A stretch of 64,000 nt of DNA from Clostridia bacterium (GTDB taxonomy: Bacteria > Bacillota > Clostridia > Christensenellales > Borkfalkiaceae): contig CAAGNQ010000063.1 in the NCBI GenBank assembly GCA_900771345.1, positions 1 to 64,000 of the forward strand. Direction: 5' to 3'. The translations under genes and the position numbers were made by a program. The notes under the pieces are model-generated. The model was not told where the DNA came from. It made no database searches and saw only the letters and a program-made list of their open reading frames with translations. Positions 1 to 11,020 of the stretch are shown in pieces (within the stretch, counting starts at the first letter, position 1; each line of letters opens with the position of its first letter).

Positions 1-733
1 TTCTTCTATCCTTATCTGCAAGTTTAACTTCTTTTTTAACGGTTTCTAAAAGAAGGCTTAAATTGTCGTCAGAAAAGATAAATTCCGACGCCTGCAAAAT
101 CTTAACTTGGTCGGTAAAACCTAAACTTTCTCTGGTCTCGCCGTCAATGCATTTTATCGTCTCAACAACGTCACCAAAAAAATCAACTCTAAAAGGGTTA
201 TCGCAGTTTATAGGAAAAATATCCAAAATATCGCCACGGAGAGCAAAGGTCCCTTTACTTTGAACTGTTTCCACCCTAGAGTACCCCATTTTTACTAATC
301 TTTCCAAAAGATAAGATTGAGGCATATCTTCATTGACTTTCAAAATTATAGAGGATGTGCTTTTTGGCGCAATTTGCATAAGAGTGCCGAATGTCACAAT
401 TATAACGTCAGCACTCTTTAACTCGTCAAGCGCACTAATCCTAGCGTAAAGATTATCTTTTGAAAAGGCTTTGGCAGTTAGCAATAGTTCGTCTTTTTCT
501 GGAACGAAAACCACCTTTTTGCCACACAACTCTTCTATTCCCTCTTTTGCCATACGCGCACTTAACGCGTCTTTAACTATAAATAATACCTTTTCCTCAA
601 CGGTAGATAATAAGTAATTCTTAAAAGGTTCACTAACGCCAAAAATCGCCGAAGGAATACCTTGGCGAATGCAGTCTAAAAATTCTTTTACAGAATTCTC
701 TCTATTTTTTAGTTGTAAAAATTTATCTAGCAT
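1..733 (-). CDS. mfd: Transcription-repair coupling factor Mfd, N-terminal part (runs off the left edge)
   Basis: The reading frame opens with an ATG at 733 and stays open to the window edge, giving about 244 residues. They resemble the UvrB-like N-terminal module of Mfd, including the GTFALRGDILDIFPINCDNP stretch and the following DFFGDVVETI. Mfd displaces stalled RNA polymerase and recruits UvrA for nucleotide excision repair. The RecG-like translocase part lies outside the window. It sits 16 bp downstream of pth, the usual Bacillota order, so co-transcription with pth is likely. Only the start is visible, so nothing can be said about the integrity of the rest. Confidence 0.88.
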   Translation of the reverse strand, partial: MLDKFLQLKNRENSVKEFLDCIRQGIPSAIFGVSEPFKNYLLSTVEEKVLFIVKDALSARMAKEGIEELCGKKVVFVPEKDELLLTAKAFSKDNLYARISALDELKSADVIIVTFGTLMQIAPKSTSSIILKVNEDMPQSYLLERLVKMGYSRVETVQSKGTFALRGDILDIFPINCDNPFRVDFFGDVVETIKCIDGETRESLGFTDQVKILQASEFIFSDDNLSLLLETVKKEVKLADKDRR

Positions 734-749
734 AGGTTAGCCCCAAAAA

Positions 750-1322
750 TTATTCAGGTTTACCATTGTATTTTTGCATAACGTTTTGAATAGGCTGGCC
801 GTTTATGAAATCAATCGTGGCAAGTGCCGAGGCCGATATTGCCTTTTCAAAAATAGGTTTGTCTTTTTCATTTATGCCCGACAAAACAAGGTTAATAAGT
901 GGAATCTTACACTCTTGTTCAGGCTTAAAGCCTATCCTTATTCTAGGGAATTCGCTCCCACATAGAGAAATTATATTTCTCATTCCGTTGTGTGTCCCTG
1001 CCGAGCCGTTCTCTCTTATCCTCAAAACGCCTTTATTTAAATCAAAATCGTCGTATATAACCAAAAGGTCTTTTAGGTCGATTTTATAAAAAGATAGAAG
1101 TTCTCTAACACTTTCCCCACTTAAATTCATATAGGTTAAGGGCTTTGCTAAAATAACCTTTTCACCACCTATCTTTCCCTCTGCAATAATTGCCTTGCAC
1201 TTTTGCTTGTTAAAACTAAGCCCGAGTTTTTCTGCCGTCATATCAACGGTCATAAAACCTAGGTTATGATAGGTGTTTTTATATTTTTCATCAGGGTTAC
1301 CAAGCCCCACAACTAGTTTCAT
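750..1322 (-). CDS. pth: Peptidyl-tRNA hydrolase
   Basis: A 190-residue protein with the family's hallmark start (VVGLGNPDEKYKNTYHNLGF, where the His is the catalytic base), the KPLTYMNLSG substrate-binding segment and the DDFDL and GSAGTHNGMRNI motifs. It releases tRNA from peptidyl-tRNAs that drop off the ribosome, in the cytosol. Length is normal for the family. It lies between prs and mfd, as in many Bacillota. A hairpin at 1339-1368 separates it from prs, so it may have its own promoter or rely on read-through. Confidence 0.96.
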   Translation of the reverse strand: MKLVVGLGNPDEKYKNTYHNLGFMTVDMTAEKLGLSFNKQKCKAIIAEGKIGGEKVILAKPLTYMNLSGESVRELLSFYKIDLKDLLVIYDDFDLNKGVLRIRENGSAGTHNGMRNIISLCGSEFPRIRIGFKPEQECKIPLINLVLSGINEKDKPIFEKAISASALATIDFINGQPIQNVMQKYNGKPE

Positions 1323-1338
1323 ATAGTTTCTCCATTAT

Positions 1339-1368
1339 AAAAGCCGTTAAAATTAATCAACGGCTTTT
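1339..1368 (-). terminator. Hairpin between prs and pth
   Basis: Ten-base arms (AAAAGCCGTT / AACGGCTTTT) with a 10-base loop lie just after the prs stop on the minus strand and are followed by a short U-rich stretch. It is a probable intrinsic terminator or attenuator; the U tract is short, so partial read-through into pth is plausible. Confidence 0.6.
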
Positions 1369-1383
1369 CTTTAGTAAAATATT

Positions 1384-2337
1384 TTAGTCTTCGTAAATCG
1401 CCGATAGCGAAGAATCCGAATAAACTGTAGCAATCGCTCTAGCAATAAGTTTTGCAACCGACAACACTTTGATTTTTGGGTTGTTTCTAACTTCTTCGGG
1501 AAGATTTATCGTGTCAAGAACAACAATCTCTTTGATGGCTGAATTAGTAAGTCTTTCCATTGCAGGTCCACTCAAAACCCCGTGAGTACAGCAAGCGTAA
1601 ACTTCTTTAGCGCCGTGTTTAACGAGCGCCTCTGCACCTTGGCAAATCGTTCCTGCCGTGTCTATCATATCGTCAACCATAAGGCAGGTTTTCCCCTGAA
1701 CGTCACCTATAACGTTCATAACCTCGATAGCGTTTGCTTTTGGACGACGCTTGTCCACAATAGCAAGCGACGCATTTACTCTTGACGCAAAGTTTCTCGC
1801 TCTACCAACGCTTCCTACGTCAGGCGAAACGACAACCCAATCTTCGTTCATTCTCTTCTTAAAGTATCTAGCAAGAAGTGGCGCACCATAAAGATGGTCA
1901 ACAGGAATATCGAAAAATCCCTGAATTTGCGCTGCGTGAAGGTCCATAGTCAAAACCCTGTCAGCACCTGCTGAAGTTAAAATATCTGCAACTAATTTTG
2001 CAGTAATAGGGTCTCTTGGACGAGCCTTTCTATCCTGCCTTGCATACCCAAAGTATGGCATAACTGCCGTAACTCTTCCTGCTGATGCCCTCTTGCAAGC
2101 GTCAATCATAATAAGAAGTTCCATAAGATTGTCGTTTACAGGTATGGCTGTTGATTGAACTATAAAAACGTCCTTACCTCTAACCGTGTGAGGAAGGGTA
2201 ACGCTTATCTCTCCGTCAGAAAAGGTTGACACTTCTGCATCAGATAGTGGAATCTTAAGTTCTTGTGCTACAGCCTCTGCAAGTGGCCTGTTAGAATTGC
2301 CTGTCAAAATCTCAATCGAGTTGCCGTGTGTAATCAT
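1384..2337 (-). CDS. prs: Ribose-phosphate pyrophosphokinase (PRPP synthase)
   Basis: A 317-residue class I PRPP synthase. The flexible-loop/ATP region (YFGYARQDRKARPRDPITAK), the metal-binding segment MDLHAAQIQGFF and the PRPP-binding loop (MVDDMIDTAGT) are all present. It makes PRPP from ribose 5-phosphate and ATP for purine, pyrimidine, histidine and NAD synthesis. The start has a good RBS (AGGAGAAAATACA before ATG). The region upstream carries a small palindrome, TGTAC-N5-GTACA (about 2363-2377), of unknown meaning. Length and motifs are normal. Confidence 0.97.
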   Translation of the reverse strand: MITHGNSIEILTGNSNRPLAEAVAQELKIPLSDAEVSTFSDGEISVTLPHTVRGKDVFIVQSTAIPVNDNLMELLIMIDACKRASAGRVTAVMPYFGYARQDRKARPRDPITAKLVADILTSAGADRVLTMDLHAAQIQGFFDIPVDHLYGAPLLARYFKKRMNEDWVVVSPDVGSVGRARNFASRVNASLAIVDKRRPKANAIEVMNVIGDVQGKTCLMVDDMIDTAGTICQGAEALVKHGAKEVYACCTHGVLSGPAMERLTNSAIKEIVVLDTINLPEEVRNNPKIKVLSVAKLIARAIATVYSDSSLSAIYED

Positions 2338-2403
2338 TGTATTTTCTCCTAATGTAACTTTATGTACATATAGTACACATATATTTTATTCCAAATCAAA
2401 ATT

Positions 2404-2865
2404 TTAGTCAAGGCTTTTAGCTCTTCTCTTTGCTTTAAAATAATTTTTTATTAAATTTGCACAACTTTCCTTCTCTATTCCCCCCTCGAACTCCACTGTG
2501 TGATTAAGCCCACTATCAGTTAGAACGGGGAATTTAGAAACTGCGCAACCACTTTTATTTTCGTAAGCGCCAAAATAAACCTTTTTAATTCTGCAATTTG
2601 CAATCGCACCAGCGCACATTGCACACGGCTCGACGGTTACGTATATCTCTGCCCCGTCAAGTCTCCAACTTCTAAGTTTCCTGCAGGCCTTTTGTATTGC
2701 CAAAATCTCTGCGTGAGCAGTTGCAAGCTGAGTTTTTTCCATTTTATTGTGCGCTTTGGCTATAATTTTTCCGTTTAAAACTATTACTGCACCTATAGGC
2801 ACTTCGTCACTTAGCATTGCTTTTTTAGCCTCGTTTATAGCCATTTTCATAAATTTTTCTTGCAT
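2404..2865 (-). CDS. tadA: tRNA-specific adenosine deaminase TadA
   Basis: A 153-residue cytidine/deoxycytidylate deaminase-fold protein with the zinc and catalytic motifs HAE (TAHAEILAI) and PCAMCAGAI. This pattern and the C-terminal NYFKAKR helix fit TadA, which converts wobble adenosine 34 of tRNA-Arg(ACG) to inosine. The start codon is immediately next to the stop codon of the upstream M14 peptidase gene, so the two are translated from one message. A guanine deaminase-like function is possible but less likely. Confidence 0.92.
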   Translation of the reverse strand: MQEKFMKMAINEAKKAMLSDEVPIGAVIVLNGKIIAKAHNKMEKTQLATAHAEILAIQKACRKLRSWRLDGAEIYVTVEPCAMCAGAIANCRIKKVYFGAYENKSGCAVSKFPVLTDSGLNHTVEFEGGIEKESCANLIKNYFKAKRRAKSLD

Positions 2866-3633
2866 TTATATTTTAACCTCGTTCATAAGTGTGATTACAA
2901 CCTCTTTATTTTTCTTAAATATATCATTAAGTTGTTCTTTTTCTATCGGATGAGACAATCGGTCAGCACCAACCTCAATAGTAATAGCAGGAATTTTTAA
3001 ACTTTCTATACACCAGTCTTTATATCCACCACAAGAATTAGGCGTGTTTTTAATTTGATAACCAGTTAAATTAGCCACCTTTTTGGCTATTTTTTTATCC
3101 CTAATTTTGTTAGCGCCCTTTTGGTGAAATTCATAATAAATTTCCTCACCTTTAGAATGATAACTAACTGTCATATCAGGAGCGACGCTTAAAGTAAAAT
3201 CCCCAAGCGCTCTTGTTTCGGGCTCGGAAAAGGGATTTTCGCCTATAAAATTTTCATCACCTTTTTGCCTAGTATTTTTCTCGCCTTGCCCCCAATCGGC
3301 AGGAAAATTAACGTTAAGGTCAACCCCTCTGCCGTTTGCCTTATATAACCGGCAATCTTTTTCGGCAATATCCACGCCGTCAGGATTAACGCAAGGAATA
3401 AAATACGCCGTTCCCTTTTTCCCTCTTGCCATAAAGTCTTTTACTTGCTCTAATGCAAGATAGGAAGTTATATATTCTCTTGCGTGAATTGAATATTGAA
3501 AAATTATTTTAGGAGTTTTTGTCTTTTCAACTGCCATATAAAATATAGGCATTCCAAAAGCGCTGTGACCTATTACGCCTTTTTTGCCAGAAAATTCCGA
3601 ATAAAAATCATAAATATCTATAAAAACACTCAT
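2866..3633 (-). CDS. M14-family zinc carboxypeptidase-like protein, cytoplasmic
   Basis: A 255-residue protein with the M14 zinc site: HARE (in YSIHAREYITS, His and Glu ligands), a third His in VSYHSKGEEIYY and the catalytic Glu in TIEVG. The substrate-binding Arg/Asn segment (GRGVDLNVNFPADW) is also present. The closest functional types are gamma-D-glutamyl-diaminoacid endopeptidases acting on cell-wall peptides. There is no signal peptide or wall-binding repeat, so it probably acts in the cytosol, perhaps in muropeptide recycling (inference). It lies between rlmH and tadA and abuts tadA. Confidence 0.82.
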   Translation of the reverse strand: MSVFIDIYDFYSEFSGKKGVIGHSAFGMPIFYMAVEKTKTPKIIFQYSIHAREYITSYLALEQVKDFMARGKKGTAYFIPCVNPDGVDIAEKDCRLYKANGRGVDLNVNFPADWGQGEKNTRQKGDENFIGENPFSEPETRALGDFTLSVAPDMTVSYHSKGEEIYYEFHQKGANKIRDKKIAKKVANLTGYQIKNTPNSCGGYKDWCIESLKIPAITIEVGADRLSHPIEKEQLNDIFKKNKEVVITLMNEVKI

Positions 3634-3665
3634 AGAGTATTCTATGCGTTTTTCTTCCTTTTTGA

Positions 3666-4139
3666 TTATTTATGATACGGGCTCCCGTTAATAATAGAAA
3701 AAGCACGATAAATTTGCTCGCATAACATTAGTCTAAACATTGTGTGAGGAAAGGTCATTTCTGAAAAGGATATAAGTTGATTTGCCATTGCTTTTACCTT
3801 ATCCGACAAGCCGTAAGAGCCACCTATAACGAAGGTTATAACCCCGTTTCCGAAGTCAATAATGTTTTTTAGGTTTTTAGCAAAGTTTTCACTATTCGTC
3901 TTTTTCCCCTCTATTGCCATTGCAATAACCTGCCCCTTAAGAGTTGGCAAAATCTTTTCACCCTCTTTTTCTTTTATCTGATTTATTAATGATGGGTCAA
4001 CCTTTGTGAAATTTTCCTCTTGGATTTCAACGATATTAAACTCGCAAAACTTGCCAAGTCTTTTTTTATATTCGTTTATTCCGTCAGAAAAATACCTTTC
4101 TTTAACCTTTCCGACTGCAACAATATTAATCTTAATCAT
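3666..4139 (-). CDS. rlmH: 23S rRNA (pseudouridine1915-N3)-methyltransferase RlmH
   Basis: A 157-residue SPOUT methyltransferase. The SAM-binding trefoil knot is visible as FVIGGSYGLS followed by FPHTMFRLMLCEQIYRAF, ending in the highly conserved NGSPYHK. It methylates pseudouridine 1915 in helix 69 of 23S rRNA on 70S ribosomes. The start overlaps the stop of the upstream CPBP gene by 4 bases (ATGA), which suggests translational coupling. Confidence 0.96.
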   Translation of the reverse strand: MIKINIVAVGKVKERYFSDGINEYKKRLGKFCEFNIVEIQEENFTKVDPSLINQIKEKEGEKILPTLKGQVIAMAIEGKKTNSENFAKNLKNIIDFGNGVITFVIGGSYGLSDKVKAMANQLISFSEMTFPHTMFRLMLCEQIYRAFSIINGSPYHK

Positions 4140-5011
4140 ATCATCATACCTGCAATTATAATACTAATACAAATTAAAATACCGAATAATCCAAACGGCA
4201 TAAAAAAGTCAAAATGCACTCCTTTTTTCCTCTTTTCTTGCTTGCCACTAATTATTTTTATACAAATAAAAATGAAAAGCCCAAGCCCTATAATGCCACC
4301 TAAAATATAATAATCGTTGGTTAAATCAATTTGAATTTTTAGATACTCAAGCATTATTACCGAAAAGTTATTGAGAAAATGAGATAATATCGAAGGCAAT
4401 ATGCTTTTACTCATTTTTACTAAAAGTGCTAAACCTAATCCATAAACAAACTGATAAACAAGTTGGGCTACCGAGCAATGATAAAGCGAAAAAACAAGGC
4501 TTGAAACAAGGCTTGATAAAATTAGCCCACCACCACGCAGGTAGCCTAATATCATCCCTCTAAAAAACAGTTCTTCAAATATAGCCGGTAAAAGTGCAAA
4601 AACAATAATATAAATGATAAGTTCTTTTTTTGTATTTATACTTAAACTTACAGAACTAGCGTTTACCGATAGGCTTTGAAGAAAATTAGTAATGACCGTG
4701 TTTATAAATCCTAGCCCGAAGAACATTGAAACAGAAAATAAAATCGCAATCGCATAGTATTTAACCTGAGTTTTCTCTACCAAAAGCATATTCTTAAAAT
4801 CATTTTTGCATTGACCTTTCATTATTAATAAGGTCAGAAATATTGCTAAAGTTGACGCTATCCCACCGAGAGATTTTTTCAGAATTTCAGATGCGTTAGT
4901 GCTTTCATTAATTATTCCACTTATAAGCGAGAGAATAATCATTAAAAAAAGCATTAGTGAGTATGCTATTCCACCCTTTTGTGCGTTATCTTGCAAGGTT
5001 TTTTCGTTCAT
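4136..5011 (-). CDS. CPBP-family intramembrane metalloprotease
   Basis: A 291-residue polytopic membrane protein with about seven hydrophobic segments. The three CPBP (Abi) motifs are present: EELFFR (residues about 146-151), FSLYH and SHFLNN, which together supply the Glu and His catalytic residues. Relatives are Rce1-like prenyl-protein proteases and bacteriocin self-immunity proteins, but no bacteriocin gene lies nearby. The substrate is unknown. It overlaps rlmH by 4 bases. Confidence 0.87.
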   Translation of the reverse strand: MNEKTLQDNAQKGGIAYSLMLFLMIILSLISGIINESTNASEILKKSLGGIASTLAIFLTLLIMKGQCKNDFKNMLLVEKTQVKYYAIAILFSVSMFFGLGFINTVITNFLQSLSVNASSVSLSINTKKELIIYIIVFALLPAIFEELFFRGMILGYLRGGGLILSSLVSSLVFSLYHCSVAQLVYQFVYGLGLALLVKMSKSILPSILSHFLNNFSVIMLEYLKIQIDLTNDYYILGGIIGLGLFIFICIKIISGKQEKRKKGVHFDFFMPFGLFGILICISIIIAGMMI

Positions 5012-5045
5012 AATTATCCTTTTTTTACTTAATTACCAAAAAACA

Positions 5046-5078
5046 AAATTCGCCCTATCATTGAGATAAGGCGAAAAT
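5046..5078 (-). terminator. Intrinsic terminator of guaB
   Basis: The minus-strand RNA can form a stem of TTCGCCTTATC with GATAGGGCGAA (one wobble), followed by a U-rich tract, 9 bases after the guaB stop. Confidence 0.75.
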
Positions 5079-5086
5079 CTTACTTA

Positions 5087-7157
<2,071 letters not shown>

Positions 7158-7298
7158 TGCACTTTCCTCAGCATAAATTTAATTTTTAATATTTTATCAA
7201 AGTTAACGAAAAAAATCAATACTTTACACTAATTTTTTTTGCTTTTTGCGAATTAGTTTTGCGTTTTTTTCATATCCATAGATAAAAGGAAGGTTTAA

Positions 7299-7979
7299 AT
7301 GAAAAAAATTGTAAAATTTATATTAGTTTTTTTGTGTTTTTGCTCGCTTTTATCGGTATCTAATTATGGTTGTGCTAAGAGGTTTCAATTATCTAATTAC
7401 GTCAGTCAATTAAAAAGTGACGTTTTCTTTGGCGAAAGTGAAAATTACTCGGTAAAAGCCTTTTACGGATTTATGGAAAGCCCGTTTAATAACGACGGAA
7501 AGGTGGGCACAATCAAAAATCAATTATCTTTCACCTTGCTAGGCAAGGAGAACGACAATGCAACCTATACTCTTTCTCTCACTCACGAGGGAAAAGAGTA
7601 TAAAACACAGTTTAAGTTAAACCCTGTTAAAAATGCGCTTACCTCGTCAATAGAAATTGATGAGTTTACGCAAAAACAATTTACCGTTAAAATTACCTGC
7701 ACGTCAGAAAGCGAAGAGGTCTTGCTTTATTCTCAACTGCCCGAAAAAACCTTGCCATATAAAACCGTGCTTGATTCCCTTTTATCAAGCCAAAAGGTTT
7801 TAATAAACAGTTTTATAGACCAACAAAATAATTTTAATGCAGAAATTTACGTTAGAGTTATGGTAAAAGAAGAAAAACCATATTACTACGTGGGTTTTGC
7901 CTCGGGTAACGATAATCTAAAAGCGCTACTTGTCGACGGACTTACCTGCGAGGTTTTGGCTATTAGAGAAATTTTCTAA
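7299..7979 (+). CDS. Hypothetical secreted protein, possible lipoprotein
   Basis: 226 residues with a clear signal peptide (basic KK, then about 18 hydrophobic residues) and a Cys at residue 25. The residues before the Cys (NYG) do not match a good lipobox, so lipidation is uncertain. The rest looks like a beta-rich extracytoplasmic domain without a family I recognise. It is preceded by AAGGAAGG and ends in a terminator shared with the convergent alcohol dehydrogenase gene. It is a single-gene transcription unit between divergent and convergent neighbours. Confidence 0.72.
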   Translation: MKKIVKFILVFLCFCSLLSVSNYGCAKRFQLSNYVSQLKSDVFFGESENYSVKAFYGFMESPFNNDGKVGTIKNQLSFTLLGKENDNATYTLSLTHEGKEYKTQFKLNPVKNALTSSIEIDEFTQKQFTVKITCTSESEEVLLYSQLPEKTLPYKTVLDSLLSSQKVLINSFIDQQNNFNAEIYVRVMVKEEKPYYYVGFASGNDNLKALLVDGLTCEVLAIREIF

Positions 7980-7980
7980 A

Positions 7981-8010
7981 AAAAGGTTGATGAACTTTCA
8001 TCAACCTTTT
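7981..8010. terminator. Bidirectional intrinsic terminator
   Basis: A 13-bp perfect stem (AAAAGGTTGATGA / TCATCAACCTTTT) with a 4-base loop lies between the convergent genes ending at 7979 and 8014. A/T tracts on both sides allow it to work in both directions. Confidence 0.85.
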
Positions 8011-8013
8011 CTA

Positions 8014-9183
8014 TTAAAAACACATTTCAAAAATTTCTTTGCACTCTTTATAGCCTAGTGGTATATAACAATCAATCACCCTCGTCTTATTAAAAGAGCA
8101 TTTAATTGCAAGTTCTTCTGCGCTAGATTTATCTATATTAAACTCGGATAGAAGTTTTGGCATTTTAAGAATAGCGAAAAATTCCTTTAGTTTTTCTATC
8201 CCCTCTATGCTAGCCTTATCGTCATCACACTCTACAACGTCAAACACCTGCCTTGCAAACTGCGCAAATCTCTTTATATCGCATTTTCTAACGAATTCCA
8301 TCCAAACTGGATATAAAACGGCAAGTCCTGCACCGTGCGAAACTTCATCAAAAATTCCACTTAACGCGTGCTCTAACTGATGAACGGGAAGGGCGTTTAT
8401 TCTGCCTGCACCCGTTAAACCGTTGTGAGATAAACTCGACGCCCACATAACGTTTGCTCTAGCCTCGTAATCGTTAGGATTTTCCATCAAAATTCTGCCC
8501 GACTCAACAATAGTTTTAAGTATTCCTTCTGCAATCCTATCAGTTATTGGCGTTGGCGCAACGTTTATGAAATATCTTTCCATAGTATGCGTCATCATAT
8601 CTACTATTCCACAAGCCGTTTGATAAGGACTAACGGTAAAGGTCAGTTCAGGATTTAATATTGCAAACTTGCATCTATTAAACTCAGTTACGCAACCTTT
8701 TTTTATATTAGTTTCCGTGTTAGTTAAAACGGCAGAACTGCTCATTTCACTTCCTGCTGCCGAGATGGTTAAAACGCAAGCGACGGGAAGTGCGTCTTTA
8801 GGCGTTGCCTTTCCGATAAAAAAGTCCCAAACGTCACCATCATATTTAGCGCCGAGTGCCGTGCCCTTTGAAGAGTCAAGCGCACTGCCACCACCAACTG
8901 CTAGTATCATTTGAACATTTTCTCTTTTAGCAACCTCAACGGCTTTTTGCACAAAATCAAGTTTTGGATTAGGCTCAACCCCTCCAAAATCAACAACTTC
9001 GATATCGTATTCTTTAAGAGAATGGATAATTTGGTCGTAAAGCCCACTTTTTTTGATGCTCCCCTTTCCATATTGCATCATAATTTTACGATATCCGTAC
9101 TCGGAAACAATTTTGCCAATATCTTTATGCGAATCCTTTCCAAAATAGACTTTAGTAGGTGTATTATAAACAAAGTTTTGCAT
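8014..9183 (-). CDS. Iron-containing alcohol dehydrogenase (butanol-dehydrogenase type)
   Basis: A 389-residue group III dehydrogenase. It has the NAD(P)-binding GGGSALDSSKG motif and metal ligands in DMMTHTMERYF, PVHQLEHALSG and the following SHGAGLAVLYP segment. The overall pattern (start FVYNTPTKVYFGKD) matches the YqhD/BdhA/YugJ group, NADPH-preferring enzymes that reduce short aldehydes in fermentative anaerobes. The substrate cannot be read from the sequence. It appears to be transcribed alone or with read-through from glnS, whose stop is 17 bases upstream. Confidence 0.93.
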   Translation of the reverse strand: MQNFVYNTPTKVYFGKDSHKDIGKIVSEYGYRKIMMQYGKGSIKKSGLYDQIIHSLKEYDIEVVDFGGVEPNPKLDFVQKAVEVAKRENVQMILAVGGGSALDSSKGTALGAKYDGDVWDFFIGKATPKDALPVACVLTISAAGSEMSSSAVLTNTETNIKKGCVTEFNRCKFAILNPELTFTVSPYQTACGIVDMMTHTMERYFINVAPTPITDRIAEGILKTIVESGRILMENPNDYEARANVMWASSLSHNGLTGAGRINALPVHQLEHALSGIFDEVSHGAGLAVLYPVWMEFVRKCDIKRFAQFARQVFDVVECDDDKASIEGIEKLKEFFAILKMPKLLSEFNIDKSSAEELAIKCSFNKTRVIDCYIPLGYKECKEIFEMCF

Positions 9184-9200
9184 AATTTCCCCAATATATA

Positions 9201-10838
9201 CTATTTTTTTGCGTTAAAATTATCTTTTAGCGAAACAATTTCGCTCAAAACTTCCTTTCCATTAACGTCAAGACGCTTAAAGTAGCCCGTGCGCATAAAT
9301 TGATAAGAAACGTCTTTGCCGTTTTCCATAACGTACGGCTCAACCTTTCCGTTAAAAATCTTAACGCTATCTTTATTCATACGCTCAGAAAAATCCTGGC
9401 CTGAGTACTCTTCGTCGTTAAGAAGATAACCGTATTTTCTAATTTCCATATCAATGCAGGAACTTTCTTCAACCCATTGAATAACGCCTTTGCACTTAAT
9501 ACCTGAAGTATCGTTTCCACTTTTACTTTCAGGAACAAAAGAACATATTAGTTCTTTTGCCTCGCCATTATCGTCCAAAATAACTTCGTCACACTTAATT
9601 ATATAAGCACTCTTCAACCTAACGTAACCATCCTTTTTAAGTCGGAAATATTTTGGTGGAGGGTTAAGAGAAAAATCTTCTGCATCAATATATAAATGCT
9701 TTGAAAACTTAACCTTTCTAGTCCTCTTCTCTTCTTCGTTAGGATTAATTTCAAAATCAACTTCTTCCACCATATCGTCAGGGTAGTTGGAAATAGTTAC
9801 TTTAAGAGGATTTAACACAGCCATTGCTCTTTCTGCGTTGGCGTTTAGATATTCTCTAACGCACGCCTCAAAATAACTGATTTGCACTTCTGAATTTGCC
9901 TTGCTCACGCCTATTCTTGCGCAAAAATCTTTAAGCGCTTCTGCCGGCACGCCACGATTCCTAATTCCTGCTAAGGTTGGCATTCTAGGGTCGTCCCACC
10001 CGTTGACAGAGCCGTCCTCAACAAGTTTTTTGAGATATCTTTTACTCATAACGAGGTTGGTTACGTTAAGCCTTGCAAATTCGATTTGGCGTGGCTTTGG
10101 TGAAAAACCAAGTTCTATACCAACCCAGTCGTAAAGTGGACGGTGGTCTTCAAACTCTAGCGTACAAAGCGAATGGGTTACCCCTTGCAAATAGTCACAG
10201 ATAGGATGAGCATAGTCATACATAGGGTAAATGCACCATTTATCCCCCGTCCTATGATGAGTTTGGCGTAATATTCTATAAATAACAGGGTCACGCATAT
10301 TTATATTTGGCGACGCCATATCTATCTTTGCCCTTAAACATTTCTCACCGTCTTTAAACTTTCCATCTCTCATATCCTTAAAAAGAGAAAGGTTTTCCGT
10401 GATCGACCTATTTCTATAAGGGCTCTCCTTGCCAGGCTCTGTTAAATTACCACGGTTTGCGCTTATTTCTTCAGGTGACATATCGCAAACGAAAGCCTTG
10501 CCTTTTTTAATGAGTTCGATTGCAAACTCATAAATTTTTTCAAAATAGTCAGACGCGTAATTTTCCTTGTCCCAAGTAAAGCCAAGCCATTTAATATCCT
10601 CTTTAATAGCCTCAACGAATTCGGTCTTTTCTTTGCTAGGATTTGTATCGTCGAAAAAGAGGTTGCATTTGCCGTTATATTTTTCTTTAGCGCCAAAGTT
10701 TATGCATAGTGACTTTGCGTGCCCTATATGCAAATACCCGTTTGGCTCTGGTGGAAAACGAGTGTAAACACCGTTTACCTTTCCCGATTCTAATTCCTCG
10801 TTTATAATTTGTTCAATAAAGTTTGTTGCTTCAACCAT
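9201..10838 (-). CDS. glnS: Glutaminyl-tRNA synthetase
   Basis: A 545-residue class I synthetase with PEPNGYLHIGH (HIGH motif) and VMSKR (KMSKS-type motif), followed by the two beta-barrel anticodon-binding domains; length is normal. It charges tRNA-Gln directly with Gln. Many Bacillota lack GlnRS and use GatCAB transamidation, so its presence is notable. The ATG at 10838 is preferred over a GTG 12 bases upstream because AAAAGGTG lies at a suitable distance from it. It is divergent from glyQS. Confidence 0.96.
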   Translation of the reverse strand: MVEATNFIEQIINEELESGKVNGVYTRFPPEPNGYLHIGHAKSLCINFGAKEKYNGKCNLFFDDTNPSKEKTEFVEAIKEDIKWLGFTWDKENYASDYFEKIYEFAIELIKKGKAFVCDMSPEEISANRGNLTEPGKESPYRNRSITENLSLFKDMRDGKFKDGEKCLRAKIDMASPNINMRDPVIYRILRQTHHRTGDKWCIYPMYDYAHPICDYLQGVTHSLCTLEFEDHRPLYDWVGIELGFSPKPRQIEFARLNVTNLVMSKRYLKKLVEDGSVNGWDDPRMPTLAGIRNRGVPAEALKDFCARIGVSKANSEVQISYFEACVREYLNANAERAMAVLNPLKVTISNYPDDMVEEVDFEINPNEEEKRTRKVKFSKHLYIDAEDFSLNPPPKYFRLKKDGYVRLKSAYIIKCDEVILDDNGEAKELICSFVPESKSGNDTSGIKCKGVIQWVEESSCIDMEIRKYGYLLNDEEYSGQDFSERMNKDSVKIFNGKVEPYVMENGKDVSYQFMRTGYFKRLDVNGKEVLSEIVSLKDNFNAKK

Positions 10839-10956
10839 ATAACTTCGCACCTTTTATAAATTAGATAATCTTATTTTATCACAAAAACTCAAATATGTAT
10901 ATCATAAAAAGGGCAAAATACTAAAAATTTAAATATTTTATTATACTTTATATTAC

Positions 10957-10985
10957 TTGACTAAAATTTTTAGATAATGTACAAT
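10957..10985 (+). promoter_or_regulatory. Sigma-A-type promoter of glyQS
   Basis: TTGACT (10957-10962), a 17-base spacer and TACAAT (10980-10985), about 35 bases before the glyQS ATG. No T-box leader is present. Confidence 0.75.
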
Positions 10986-11020
10986 TATACGGATAAATCA
11001 TTTAAAAAGGAAAAATTGTT

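Noticed and set aside
2363..2377. TGTAC-N5-GTACA palindrome upstream of prs as a specific operator
   Set aside because: Too short and AT-rich to assign; no matching regulator or second copy was seen in the window.
10839..10850. GTG start adding four residues to glnS
   Set aside because: It would overlap the best Shine-Dalgarno sequence (AAAAGGTG), which suits the ATG at 10838.
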